NCBI GenBank assembly: GCA_947683425.1
Contig: CANTUQ010000119.1
Location: 5,419,001 to 5,483,000, forward strand
Length of the DNA: 64,000 nucleotides
Direction: 5' to 3'
Origin: Excoecaria cochinchinensis
Taxonomy: Eukaryota; Streptophyta; Magnoliopsida; Malpighiales; Euphorbiaceae
Of this stretch, positions 20,112-30,184 are shown piece by piece (the first letter of the stretch is position 1; each line of letters opens with the position of its first letter). Under the pieces are notes generated by a model. It did not search any database and had not been told where the DNA came from. It worked only from the letters and a program-made list of their open reading frames with translations. The translations under genes were made by a program, and so were the position numbers.

Positions 20112-20939
20112 CATTGATACTAAGGTTGCCAATGCATCAGCTAGACGATTCTCATCTCTCGGCACGAAGTGGAAAGTGCAAGTCTCAAACTGCCCATATA
20201 CCTCTCTCAAATATTCAATGTAGGGTACCAGCCGCTCTTCTTTTACAGCCCACTCACCTCGAATTTGGTTAATCACCAAGGATGAGTCACCATAGACTTC
20301 TATATTATTTGCCCCCAATGCCGCTAAAGCTTCTAACCCGAAAGTGCATGCTTTATATTCGGATTCATTGTTGGTTGCTTTGTACCTCAGCTTCTTTGCT
20401 AGGGGAAGTTTCTCATTATCTGGGGTTGTCAAGACGATTTCGACTCCAGCCCCTCTGTTATTCACTGCCCCGTCGAAGTGTAACTGCCATCCTTTGATAG
20501 AAATCGTGACTATGCTTTCATCAGGAAAGGTGAACTCGAGGGTGTCTCCTTGAATAGGATGCTCAGCAAGAAATTTGACTACGGCTCGCCCTTTAATAGT
20601 TTTGCGAGTGATGTATTGCACATCAAACTCCTGTAGCAAGAGCAGCCACCTCCCCATCTTACCAAGCAAAGACGGTGCTTCCTGTATATATCTTAACGGA
20701 TTCTGCTTGGCCACTGCTTGAACTTTGTATGAGTGGAAGTAATGTCTCAGCTTCTTTGATGCCCAAATCACTGCAAGGCAGATCTTCTCTACTTTAGCAT
20801 AATTAATTTCATAAGCCAGGAACTTCTTGCTGAGGTAATAAATTGCGAATTCCACCCCAAATTCATCCTCTTGAGCCATCATGGCGCCCACAGAACTGCC
20901 CTCTACTGCCAGATACAGGATAAGCGGTTTGATTGGTTG
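20112..20939 (-). CDS. two RNase H domains of element C
   Basis: The first is the ordinary Ty3-type RNase H / connection domain (KPLILYLAVEGSSVGAMM to KKLRHYFHSYKVQAVA, about 20667-20939). It lacks several usual acidic residues. The second (20112-20495) is an archaeal-type RNase H with FDGAVNNRGAG, NNESEYKAC, VYGDSSLVINQIRG and NRLADALATLV, giving D, E, D, D at residues 409, 447, 471 and 521 counted from the Met at 21701. A second RNase H between RT and integrase is a defining Tat feature. The second copy probably does the catalysis. Confidence 0.9.
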
Positions 20940-21749
20940 CGGCGGCCTTAGCACTAGCGGATTCAACAGGTATTCCCTGATGCTGTCAAAAGCTTTCTGG
21001 CAGTCTTCGTTCCAGACCACGGGTTGATTCTTTCTAAGCGGCTTAAAAATAGGCTTGCATATTGAATTGAGCTTGGCAATAAATCGGCTGACATACTGCA
21101 GCTTGCCCAGGAAACTCCTTACATCCATCTCTTTTTGCGGCATAGGTATCTCTCTGATGGCCTTTACCTTGTCCGGGTCAATTTTTATTCCCCTCTGGCT
21201 GACGACATGTCCCAATAGTTTTCCTGAAGTCACTCCGAAAATGCACTTCTTGGGGTTAAGCCGTAGATTATACTTGTCAATCCTGGTGAAGAACTTCTCT
21301 AGAGCTTCAAAGTGGCCCTCTCGGGTGGCTGACTTGACCATCATGTCATCGACATACACCTCTACTTCTTTGTGTATCAGGTCGCTTAGAATCTTGGTCG
21401 CCATCCTCTGGTATATGGCCCCTGCATTCTTCAGGCCGAAAGGCATGACTCGGTAGGCGTTGGTCCCCCACTCTGTGATGAAAGCGGTCTTAACCCGGTC
21501 AGCTATTTTGTTCAGGATCTGGTTGTAGCCCACATAACCATCTCCAAAGTTATACATTGCGCAATTGGCGACGCTATCTATCAACACATCGATGTGGGGT
21601 AGTGGAAAATCATCTTTAGGGTAGGCCTTGTTCAGATCTCGATAATCCATACACACCCTGACCTTTCCATTCTTCTTCGCTACAGGGACCACATTTGCCA
21701 ACCATGTAGGATATTGCAGTTCAACAAGGAACTTGGCTTCTATCTGCTA
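20940..21749 (-). CDS. reverse transcriptase of element C (open)
   Basis: Part of a 981-codon open stretch that continues through integrase. Motifs: VPVAKKNGKVRVCMDYRDLNK, PLPHIDVLIDS, YRVMPFGLKNAGAIYQRM and the catalytic YVDDMMVKS (YVDD at 21345-21356). The segment before the first Met at 21701 reads VELQYPTWLA in the same frame, so the Met is not a true start. RT copies the element RNA using the Arg-type tRNA primer. All three catalytic Asp residues are present. The upstream stop at 21747 separates it from gag. Confidence 0.93.
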
Positions 21750-23351
21750 CCGAATTTCCTCCTTGACCTTGTCTGCCCATTCTGGCCCGAGCCTTCTCAA
21801 CTTCTGTTTCACAGGCTTGTGATCTGGGTAAGTCGGGATAGCATGTTCTGCCACGTCTCGGTCAATTCTTGGCATGTCCTCATAGGTCCAGGCAAAGACT
21901 TTTTCATGTTTTCTTATTATTCTCTCAAAATTTTTTCTCTCCTCAGGAGTTATATTTGATGCTATCAAAATTTCTTTCGGATTTTCCGAGGTTCTAAGAT
22001 TAAAAGGCATTGTATCGGTGGAATCGATGTCAAAAATTGATGGAATATGATCATGTTCATGCATGTTGAAATCATTAGAAACATCGCACAAATAAGAGAA
22101 ATCGTTTGCCTTATTAATAATATTGTAATTGTCATTTACATCATAAAAAAGTTCTGGAATAAAAAGACAGTCTAAGCCAGAGTCCTCTTCTGCCGATCCA
22201 GAGGTCGATGCTGTTGCAGCTCGTTCATTGGCTTCCTGATTCAGCAGAGGCCCTTCAGGCATGTCGGAGGAAATCTTCAAATCCCCCATTTTTAGTTCTA
22301 ATTCTGCTATCTTCTCTTTCCCTTTCAGCCTGGCAGCTATCATCTTCTCGGTAACGACCTCTTCAGGCTCGCATCTGTCCTAAGTGATACCCTGAGTCAT
22401 GACCTCTTCATCCCAGAAGTTCTCAGCAGTCTTGATAAACCCGACACGCCAGTCAAATACATCGTTAAAGATCTTGAACCCAGGGACAATCCTCCCCTTC
22501 ACCCATTGCGGCTCATCTCCGCCCGTATAAGCACATATTGAGGATGCTGGTACAAAGCTTTCTGAAATGTGAGGGATCTTATCCCCCGCCTTCTTCTTGC
22601 CGAAGCCGCCTCTGTACCCCAGTCCTTTTCGGTTCTTCGGACCTCGAGTGGTGATCACGGTTTGCAGCCCTTGAGAGTTTCTGCCCAAACCGGCCCCAGG
22701 GAGATAGTGCATCTTCTTCATCATATTAACCACAGCTGGGTTATCCACTGACCCGTGCTCTTCTCTTATCATGGAAACCTGGAAGCCACTAAATGGCTGA
22801 TTAGCTATTTCAAGCGCTGAGACCTGATTTTCCCTGGCTGCCTTGATATTCACCACCTCCCCTTCATGTGGGAACTTTATCATTTGATGCAGTTTGGATG
22901 GTACTCCTCCTAATTTGTGAAACCAGGGTCTCACGAGCAGAGCTGAGAAGTTAGCAGGGATGGGCAGAACTACAAATTCTACCTCCACTTCAATGGGCCC
23001 TGTCTTGACCAAGGTCTTAAAGGTTCCCGAGGCTTGCCTCCTTGAATTATCATAGGCTGTGATAGTCAGATCTGATCCACTGAGCATATCCTCGTTTAAA
23101 CCAAAAGCCTGCAGAGCTATTAGAGGGCATACATTGATAGAAGACCCATAGTCTACCATAACGCAAGTAGTGTGCTTTTCGTTAATCTGTGCTTTGATGT
23201 ACAGGGGTCGGTTATGATTGCGGCCTTCGACCGGTAGGTCGGCATCAGAAAAGACCAATCTCTCCTCAGATCCTCCCTTAACTAAGCCCAAAAGCTGTGA
23301 TGGGGAAATCGTGGTGGCCACCGTGGCCTCAACCAAAGCCTCTACTACCTT
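21750..23351 (-). pseudogene. protease, G-patch-like segment and RT linker of element C
   Basis: The protease active site is VMVDYGSSINV with the catalytic Asp at 23151-23153. K has DDGSS, so the residue after the Asp differs. A G-patch-like stretch (MKKMHYLPGAGLGRNSQG to KGLGYRGGFGKKK) lies at 22587-22724. An acidic linker with DIDSTDTMPFNL and EERKNFERIIRKHEKVFAWTYEDMPRID leads into RT. Stops at 22380-22382 and 21747-21749 are in the same frame as the rest of gag-pol. Confidence 0.85.
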
Positions 23352-25109
23352 CTACCTATGAGAGGGGGACTGTCTCAAAAGATCCCAGATGGATATTTGA
23401 GCTGCAGTTTTCTTTAATTGCTTAACAATATGATTCTCCTCGGGCTCTTTCTCTACTGATGGCTGCACTGGCTCAGGTAGCCTCGTAATCACAGCGACCA
23501 CTCTCCCACTTCTCGTTACAGCCCCTATCTCTTCTTGGTCTTCATCAAACCTCCACAAATCAAGGTTCATCTCTCCTTCCTCCTCGGCTTCTCCACCGCT
23601 CTCACTGCTAGACCAGCAATCAAGGGTCGCCACGGCTGCTTTCTCCTCTCTACCCTCGGAACAATCAGCAACAATATTCTCGCTCCCATATAGATCTTGT
23701 AGCACGTACCACTCTGGCAAGCTAGATCCGATCATAAACACGGGTGGTGGTACGGCATTATAACCGGGCTTCTTCTCAGTTTTCCTCTTCTCAGGGTCAG
23801 AAATTTGCTTGCTATCAATCAAGTCTTGGATAGAGTGCCGCAGCGCTTTACACTTGTCTGTAATATGGCCCGAGTGCTGGTGAAATGCACAGAATTCATT
23901 GTCTTTATGCCCAGGCTTCCCCTGCGTCATAGCAGGCCTAGGAGCTAAGGGCTGCAATTTTCCTTCCTTCACTAACCTTCTCAGGACCCAAGATAATGGT
24001 CTCCCCAAGTTCGAAAACTTCCTCTGGGTGGTTACCTCAGTAGCAGACACCTCACCTGTTCTTCTGGTGCTACTACTGGGACCCGCCGGCCTACTGGTTC
24101 CTTGACCGGGGTTAGCCCTTTTGGCAAAATTATCATTGTTAGCTTTCCGAGCCAAGAACTCTCCCTCTACTTCAATGGCTATATCCTTGAGAGACTCCCA
24201 GTCCTTCAACCCCTTCATCTTCAACCCATCTTTCAAGTACGGGCTTGTGTTCTTGATAAATAAACGAATCTGGTTCTAGGTGTCTGGCTTTCTCCGCATC
24301 TCCATTACTCGGTTCCGCCATCGAGTGAGATAATCATGAAAAGATTCCCCGGCCTTCTGCTGGAGCAGTTCAAGATCTTTTAGAGTCACCTCTATTTTGG
24401 TGTTACAGTCATACTGTCTCAAAAACTCCTCAGTGAGTAGATCCCAATCTTCTTTAGTGCGATGGTCGAGACCATGATACCAGTCGATGGCATGAGCGGT
24501 CAGACTTAGACAAAAGTATTCTACTTTTTGCTTTTTAGACAACGTGGTCCCTTTCATGACCAGAGAATATTGCTTCACATGAGCGGTCGGGTCAGAAGTA
24601 CCAACAAATTTCGGCACGTCTGGCTTCTTGAATTTGTAAGGAATCGGGTCCTCTCCCTCCAATTCCTTATCCTCTGGGTTCATCCCCTGACCCCTGCTCA
24701 GCATACGGGCCATAGCTTCGAACCTCTCTTCCATCTTCTTTAAAATGAAATCATCAGTCTGAGGTGCCTTCCCCCTCTCGGATACAATACTCATCCTATC
24801 ATCTTCGATGTCCCTATCATCATCAATCCTCAGTACAGGCCTTCTTCTCTGTTCTCCCGAGGCTACTGACCTTAACTCTACTGGCGGCGGCCTAATAGGC
24901 TCCTCTCATCTTTCAGCTCTTTCTTCCTCTGGCTCATGCTGTCTCACGGGAGGAGGAGGATTCTGTGGAGCAGGATTCTGTGGAGCATTCTGCTGTGCCA
25001 GGGCGGTCAACATATTCATCATTCTGCCCTCAAATTCCCCAAATTATCGGCCCACTTCTTCCGCGATCATGGCCCTGGTGGCGTCATCCCCTCTAGGCGA
25101 GTTTGCCAT
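23352..25109 (-). pseudogene. gag part of the element C polyprotein
   Basis: I take ATG at 25109 because its context (MANSPRGDDATRAMIAEEVG) aligns with MANPLNESDATRAIIAEEVG of K. The capsid domain is PDVPKFVGTSDPTAHVKQYS to DYLTRWRNRVMEMRRKPD (about 24275-24640). A Tat-type zinc finger CAFHQHSGHITDKC lies near 23860-23900. Premature stops at 25044-25046, 24906-24908, 24276-24278 and 23352-23354 all keep the same frame. The aligned codons in K are sense codons. No indel is needed anywhere in gag. Confidence 0.9.
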
Positions 25110-26007
25110 CTGAGATACAGTATTGCTGATTTTTGGTAATATTTTTGGTAGGCCCTCTCTATCTGACAGCTCGGGAGCAGGAACTCGGATCAGTCATCCG
25201 GTTGGTGATCTAGTCCACCTGGGCAGATCTATGATGGCTGCATGGACAAGGCGTTAGATATGATGCATGAAATGCAGGTGTAATGCATGGTCGTGATATG
25301 CAGCATTCACAGAGCACAAGCAAACAAGTAGGTCCTTCCCCCCTTATTTCTCCCACACACGTGGTCGTGCAGTCTCTTTCCTAGGTGGGATTAGCCCAAG
25401 AGTCAACGAGGGACCCAATGGACACGCATGGTGCACGGCGAAAAACCGGCAGCATGACACTCCTATGCTAATGTACAAGCGGATGGATAATGATCGTCAC
25501 GTATTTGGACGTTCCACAAATTTCGACATGGCCCTACCGGGCATGATAGCCTTTGGCTAGGTTACCAAGCGAGACATCTGGACTCGCCCAATACATGAGG
25601 ATCCATACAGCAAGCATGGACTTAGGGTTCATTTCACCTGTGGAAAGTAATTACGGCCATTATATGAGCTTTGGACAAGGGAGATTTTTCTTTAGGGCTA
25701 CACAAGCATGATCCCTGCCGATAGGTCTAGCTCATCACGAGCATAGCGACCGATCGGGTCATCATTTTGATATACCATTGAGGTACGTGGCTTGGGCTGG
25801 TTATTATCCTTAACACTTCCCAAAATTGAGTGAAAATGGGGTCGTGCTTCAGGAACGCACCGGGGCTAAAAGAGGGACCAAACTAGCATATTCTAAGGCT
25901 CTAATGATATACGAATGCAAATTTGAAAGAAAGCAAATTTATGAATTAAATTTTAATCATAAATGTTGAACGAGGTATTTTCAAATTGAAATCTCGAACC
26001 ATAAACA
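25110..26007 (-). other. 5' leader of element C between primer site and gag
   Basis: Non-coding. It is similar in order and sequence to the K leader (55505-56429), including the TTTAGCCCCGGTGCGTTCC, GATCGGTCGCTATGC and TGGATCCTCATGTATTGGG stretches. The gag ATG is preceded by TGTATCTCAG, which could act as a splice acceptor. The leader probably carries packaging and dimerisation signals (inference). Confidence 0.75.
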
Positions 26008-26025
26008 TCCCCAGTGGAGTCGCCA
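26008..26025 (-). other. primer-binding site of element C
   Basis: The minus strand reads TGGCGACTCCACTGGGGA one base after the 5' LTR end (CGCGTCACA). It is identical to the site in K. In Ogre/Tat elements this type of site pairs with the 3' end of tRNA-Arg. Confidence 0.9.
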
Positions 26026-26026
26026 T

Positions 26027-28083
26027 TGTGACGCGCGCCGGATCCCCGCGGCCGCCCATGGGCCCGCCAGCTTGAGGGCGATCGGGGCATTTGTGGGTCC
26101 ATTGACAGCTTGCAATAAATCGCAAGTGCATCTATGTTGGGCAACAAGGAGGTTTCATGGAGTCGCCACCCAATAGAACATTGGGAAAGTTTCTCTCGCC
26201 TCGGAGAGCCTAAGACTGCGCTTTGTATCCATTTTGGGCCAGCCAGAGGGGTCTTAGAAGGTAAACCTCTCGCCCTAAGGAGCCTAGGATTAGCGCTAAA
26301 GTCTCGTGGCACAAAAAGGTGTCTTGGAGGATAGACCTCTAGCCTCTTTGAGCCCGAAGACCAGAGCTGGGTCCGGGATTTCTCATCTATTTCTACCTCG
26401 ATTATTTTATGATCAAATTTTAATTATCATTAATTCGCTCTCTCTCCACACGATGCAATTAATTAAAGGCGCATTCATTCACATTTGGAAAGCCGTAAAT
26501 GGGCAAGTAAATATCAAAGCAATAAATTACAATAATACAAGGAGCGGAATATAACTCCTTTTTGTAAATGTGCGATACATACACGAATCGGGGCATTACT
26601 TATTTTAAGGACTTTGGTCCTTGCATGCATCATTATTAAATTGGATGTTTTTTTATTTGTGCTGATTTTTATTGGATAAAAATAGGGCATTGGACCCTTG
26701 CATTTATACAAACCTCATTCTTATTGAGTATAAAACATTGATCCATTTTTACACTTAACGAGATATGAAAAGAGTATATCCATGTACATAAAATAGTCAA
26801 TAAATAACAAATGAAGGAAATAATCAAGAAGGTTAGGAAACTAAACCGGACGAAATGCTCCGAATATGGTAGATAACCCCTCAAGCTCAGGATGGTCCCG
26901 GGAAATCAATACATTGCTCACAGAAAGTTAAAGGATGTCAATATAAAAAGAATCAACATAAATAAAGTCAAAAGGACTTGAAAGAGATAGAAAAGATTTG
27001 AAGATGTGGAGACAGAACCCAGCGACGGCCTTTCTTAGGTGACCGACGGGCGTCTGTCAAATTGATCGACATGTCCGTCGCTCACTCAAGTGGAAGAGCG
27101 TCTGTGCGTGGGGTGACCGATGGGCATCGGTAAAGAAGATGACCCGTCGGTCACCACTGTCTCCGAAAAAACAGTAGAAAGGACTCTTTTTTGAAAGTCA
27201 AAAAAAGGTTTTAACAGAAAATGAGATAAAGAGAGTCAAAATAAAGAAGAATAATGACAAAATTGAAAGAATCAACAAAATAAGGAGTAAATATGAAATG
27301 ATATGGAGAAAGAATCCGGAATATTTACCCTCAGATAATTGCTTTGAGTGAGATTCTTGTGTTGATTAGAGCCCCGCGTGTTCCACGAAAAGCAAGATGA
27401 AGGATCAAGAGAAGGAAAATGGATTATTTCCTCCTTAACCCCTCAAGAGACTGATTTTTGGAATCAAGATTAAAAGAAAACTAATTGATTTTAGTTTCTT
27501 TTAATGATTTTGATCCTTCAATTAAAAGAAATCCTTTATGAATGTGTTTGCTGGAAGACAGAGAAAATATGCTTGAATTTTGGCAGAGTTTCCCCTCTTG
27601 AAAATTTTTTGGAACCCTTTTCAAGTGAATATCCGGAGCTTTTATAAGCCAGACACGACCGACGGGCGTCGGTGTATGGAGGCGGGCGTCGAAAGAATCC
27701 TTCTGACACAAGGATTCGTCCGACGGCCCTGCCACGTCCATCGACGGGCGTCGGAAAGGTTGCGTGCTCCGGGAAACCAGGCGGCGCTCTGACAGGGGCG
27801 GTGATTTTTCGACGGGCGTCGAAAAATACCACAGGCCGTCTGTGACCCTAAGCCACGGGCTGGCCTCACAGACGGGCTGGCCTTCTGTGGAGGAAAAATT
27901 TACCTTTTTGACTCGAAAAATCCCCTATTTTCTCCCCCTCTGCCTATGAAAGGTAAAAAGACTCACTTCTAGTGGAACGCGGGACTAAAAACCTGCAAAT
28001 CCCAACCATTAATATAGGCTCGGATACTAATTTCATCATAGGGTAACCTCTGATCCGGACTGCTTCGGGACACGGTGCTTACA
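26027..28083 (-). repeat. 5' LTR of element C
   Basis: 2057 bp from TGTGACGCGC (plus strand, 26027) to GTGCTTACA (28083), followed by the duplication ATTGG. The TATA box GGCTTATAAAAG is at about 27639-27650, with the palindrome array at 27650-27890 just upstream in element sense. A second, weaker group of ACCGACGGGC repeats lies at about 27018-27155, downstream of the TATA box. The U5 end carries a copy of the primer-site core at 26158-26168. It matches the 3' LTR with mostly transition differences. Confidence 0.93.
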
Positions 28084-28088
28084 ATTGG

Positions 28089-28319
28089 CTTTCTTTTCGG
28101 TGGAGCTAGAGGTTGTTCATGAACTTGGGGTTGAGGTGGCTGTTGTGCCTGCAAACGCTGCTGAATATAATTTGCCATCATATTTAGAAAATCAGGTTGA
28201 GGTGGAAGGGGAGGTGTAACTGGTGGAGTAGCTTGTTGCTGCGGCGTCTCTGCTCACCCAGCACTCACTGAAGCTGCACTTTCTACATCAATCTCGCGGT
28301 ACCTTTCTTCGGAAGCCAT
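28089..28319 (-). pseudogene. element B gag, N-terminal part
   Basis: ATG at 28319 starts MASEERYREIDVESAASVSAG on the minus strand. After one stop come AETPQQQATPPVTPPLPP and NMMANYIQQRLQAQQPPQPQ. It is a Gln/Pro-rich Gag N-terminus of a Tekay-like element. It ends abruptly at the element C target duplication and resumes at 7746. Confidence 0.75.
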
Positions 28320-28430
28320 TCATACTGTAAGCATATATTTATCTCACAATATTATCTATTCATCAATTGGCATGTATATGTACTTTATCTAATCCCAATA
28401 ACCCACTCCGATCTTAGAACTGCCTAAACC

Positions 28431-28442
28431 GCTCTGATACCA
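28431..28442 (-). other. primer-binding site of element B
   Basis: The minus strand reads TGGTATCAGAGC, complementary to the initiator Met tRNA 3' end, seven bases from the LTR edge at 28450. It fixes the orientation of B. Confidence 0.88.
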
Positions 28443-29037
28443 ATAAAATTGTAACACCCTTATACGGTAAATTGAATAATGATTAGCGTTAAGCTTTCTA
28501 AGTCAATTACAATGATTGTTTCGAAATCTATTAATTATCTTATTAATGTGAAGGCGGGTACCTTTTTTTTATATCAATTTTAATGTTTCATTAAGTACTT
28601 AAGTTTATTAGCCAATTTTAAATAACATTAGAATTAACTAAAGACTTTATAACTTAGCATATATTAAATTAACCTTCATTTACCAAATGACCTATAACTG
28701 TCTAAATTACTATTCAATTGGTAAATTTTTCAGAAATATGACGATTATACACTTAACCTACATTTACTGCAATTTAAACAACTATAGTCTAACGTAGTGC
28801 AACCAACACAATAATATACCATGTTTAAAGACAATCTAGAATAAACTATCATACATCACATTGTTCTATGTTTTATGTGTATAAATTCTATACATACCAG
28901 TACCCAAAAATCATACTAACTTAAGTTCATATACATGCCATTTAACTTAACATACTTAATATTCTTCAATAATATTTCAACGATTTAGCTCCCAATATTT
29001 GGCGTATGTTTTAAGCTCCGCTCTCTGTGGAGTACCT

Positions 29038-29082
29038 ACATGCAGTCAAATAAAATTACGTGTTGAGCATCAAATATACTCA
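29038..29082 (-). other. two-hairpin LTR motif, variant in B
   Basis: On the minus strand stem 1 is TGAGTAT/ATGCTCA, which replaces most of the CTAAGCG/CGCTTAG sequence yet still pairs (one G-U). Stem 2 is ACACGTA..TGCATGT with one mismatch. Confidence 0.7.
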
Positions 29083-29132
29083 GTGGTGATTGCAATCCAG
29101 GGACTTTCACTAGACTAAATTCACAAATATAA

Positions 29133-29133
29133 A

Positions 29134-29171
<38 letters not shown>
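29133..29171 (+). repeat. (CA)n(TA)n microsatellite
   Basis: About ten CA units followed by about nine TA units within the B LTR. Confidence 0.95.
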
Positions 29172-29718
29172 GTTCCTAATATATGAAATATTAAATTAAA
29201 CTAATATTTAATTCACTAAATTTTATGCATGCAATTATGCTCATAATTACCATTAAGTCATTCATTTTAACACATATATGCCATTAGCACACATAAAATC
29301 CATATTTATATTTTAGTCCTTTGATAACGGCATAATTACGATTTAGTCCCTAAACTTCTATATATTTACTAAAATACCATCAATTCATTTTCTCTACACT
29401 TTTAACCATTATTAAATATGCAAATTACCATTTAGTCCCTAAATTATCGAAATCATGCCAAATTGCATTTTAGTCCCTAAAAAGTCACAAATTTACATAA
29501 TTATCAAATAAATTACATTTTTACCCTTAATAATCTTTATTACACTATTTATGGCCAAATTACCATTTTACCCCTAAACATTTTATTTCTTTCATTCAAG
29601 TCCTTTTTCATTTTAAATTTCATTTTTACTTAAATTCAAGCATATTATTCAAATTTTTATCATATTGCCCCTTGTATAATACTGGCATAAATCTTCTAAC
29701 TGGATACTTGAGACGTTA

Positions 29719-30184
29719 TGTAACACCCCATTCCCATCCACTCGCACATCTTCGTTGCGACAGTTGAGAATGGTTATCACGACACACATCATATACACCT
29801 TCATATACTTACATAGACATACACAATACTAAACCAATTAATTTCGTTCGCATACAGCGGAAGACATTCACTATGCATTCATAATTTGATACTTTCATAT
29901 TAGATTACATCATATATATAAATAATAAGTTATGCTATACTTCTTACATGCCCAAAAGTTATTAAATTACATATCCATATTACAAAAGACAAAAAAACCT
30001 ACACTAACCAAAGATGTCCAAGTGTGTTGACAAACTGCACTGCAAAAATGTCCTTCAATCACTTCGCTATTGAACCTACACGGATTGAAAACCCATGCTA
30101 AGCGATAATGCTTAGTGGGGAAACAACAAACAAGATATACATATATATATATAAACAAGCATTCTTTACGTAACAATAGTACAT
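29719..30184 (-). repeat. LTR E (alpha family), first piece
   Basis: It starts TGTAACACCCCATTCCC on the plus strand, i.e. this is the 3' end of a minus-strand LTR. It carries a two-hairpin motif (30078-30115: CTAAGCGATAATGCTTAG and ACACGG..CCATGC). It is cut at 30184 by element D and continues at 40134. Whether E is a solo LTR or part of a complete element cannot be told here. Confidence 0.8.
30078..30115 (-). other. two-hairpin LTR motif, copy in E
   Basis: On the minus strand stem 1 closes with a G-U pair in place of G-C. Stem 2 is GCATGG/CCGTGT, two G-U pairs. Confidence 0.82.

Larger units (their letters stand above)
7747..28083 (-). mobile_element. Element C: Tat (Ogre/Retand-like) retrotransposon with two accessory genes
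   Basis: It is 20.3 kb including solo LTR N, on the minus strand. In element order: 5' LTR (28083-26027), primer site, leader, gag-pol in one frame (25109-18756), an antisense accessory gene, a bidirectional promoter, a sense accessory gene, tandem repeats, 3' LTR (12406-7747). Two RNase H domains, a G-patch-like segment and the Arg-type primer site are Tat hallmarks. Six premature stops disable gag-pol, but the last 981 codons (RT, RNase H, integrase) are open. The two LTRs look only a few percent different, younger than element D. It interrupts gag of element B. Confidence 0.95.
28450..29718 (-). repeat. 5' LTR of element B (delta family), interrupted by LTR E
   Basis: It starts TGTAACACCCTTATACGG next to the primer site and runs right until LTR E begins at 29719. 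It holds a variant two-hairpin motif (29038-29082), a (CA)n(TA)n tract (29133-29171), and an AT-rich block in which TTTAGTCCCTAAA recurs (about 29340-29480). LTR H contains the same kind of block on the other strand. The remaining part of this LTR must lie to the right, beyond the nested insertions. Confidence 0.75.

Noticed and set aside
24808..25113. 101-codon plus-strand frame at the start of C's gag
   Set aside because: Antisense shadow of the Gag N-terminus.
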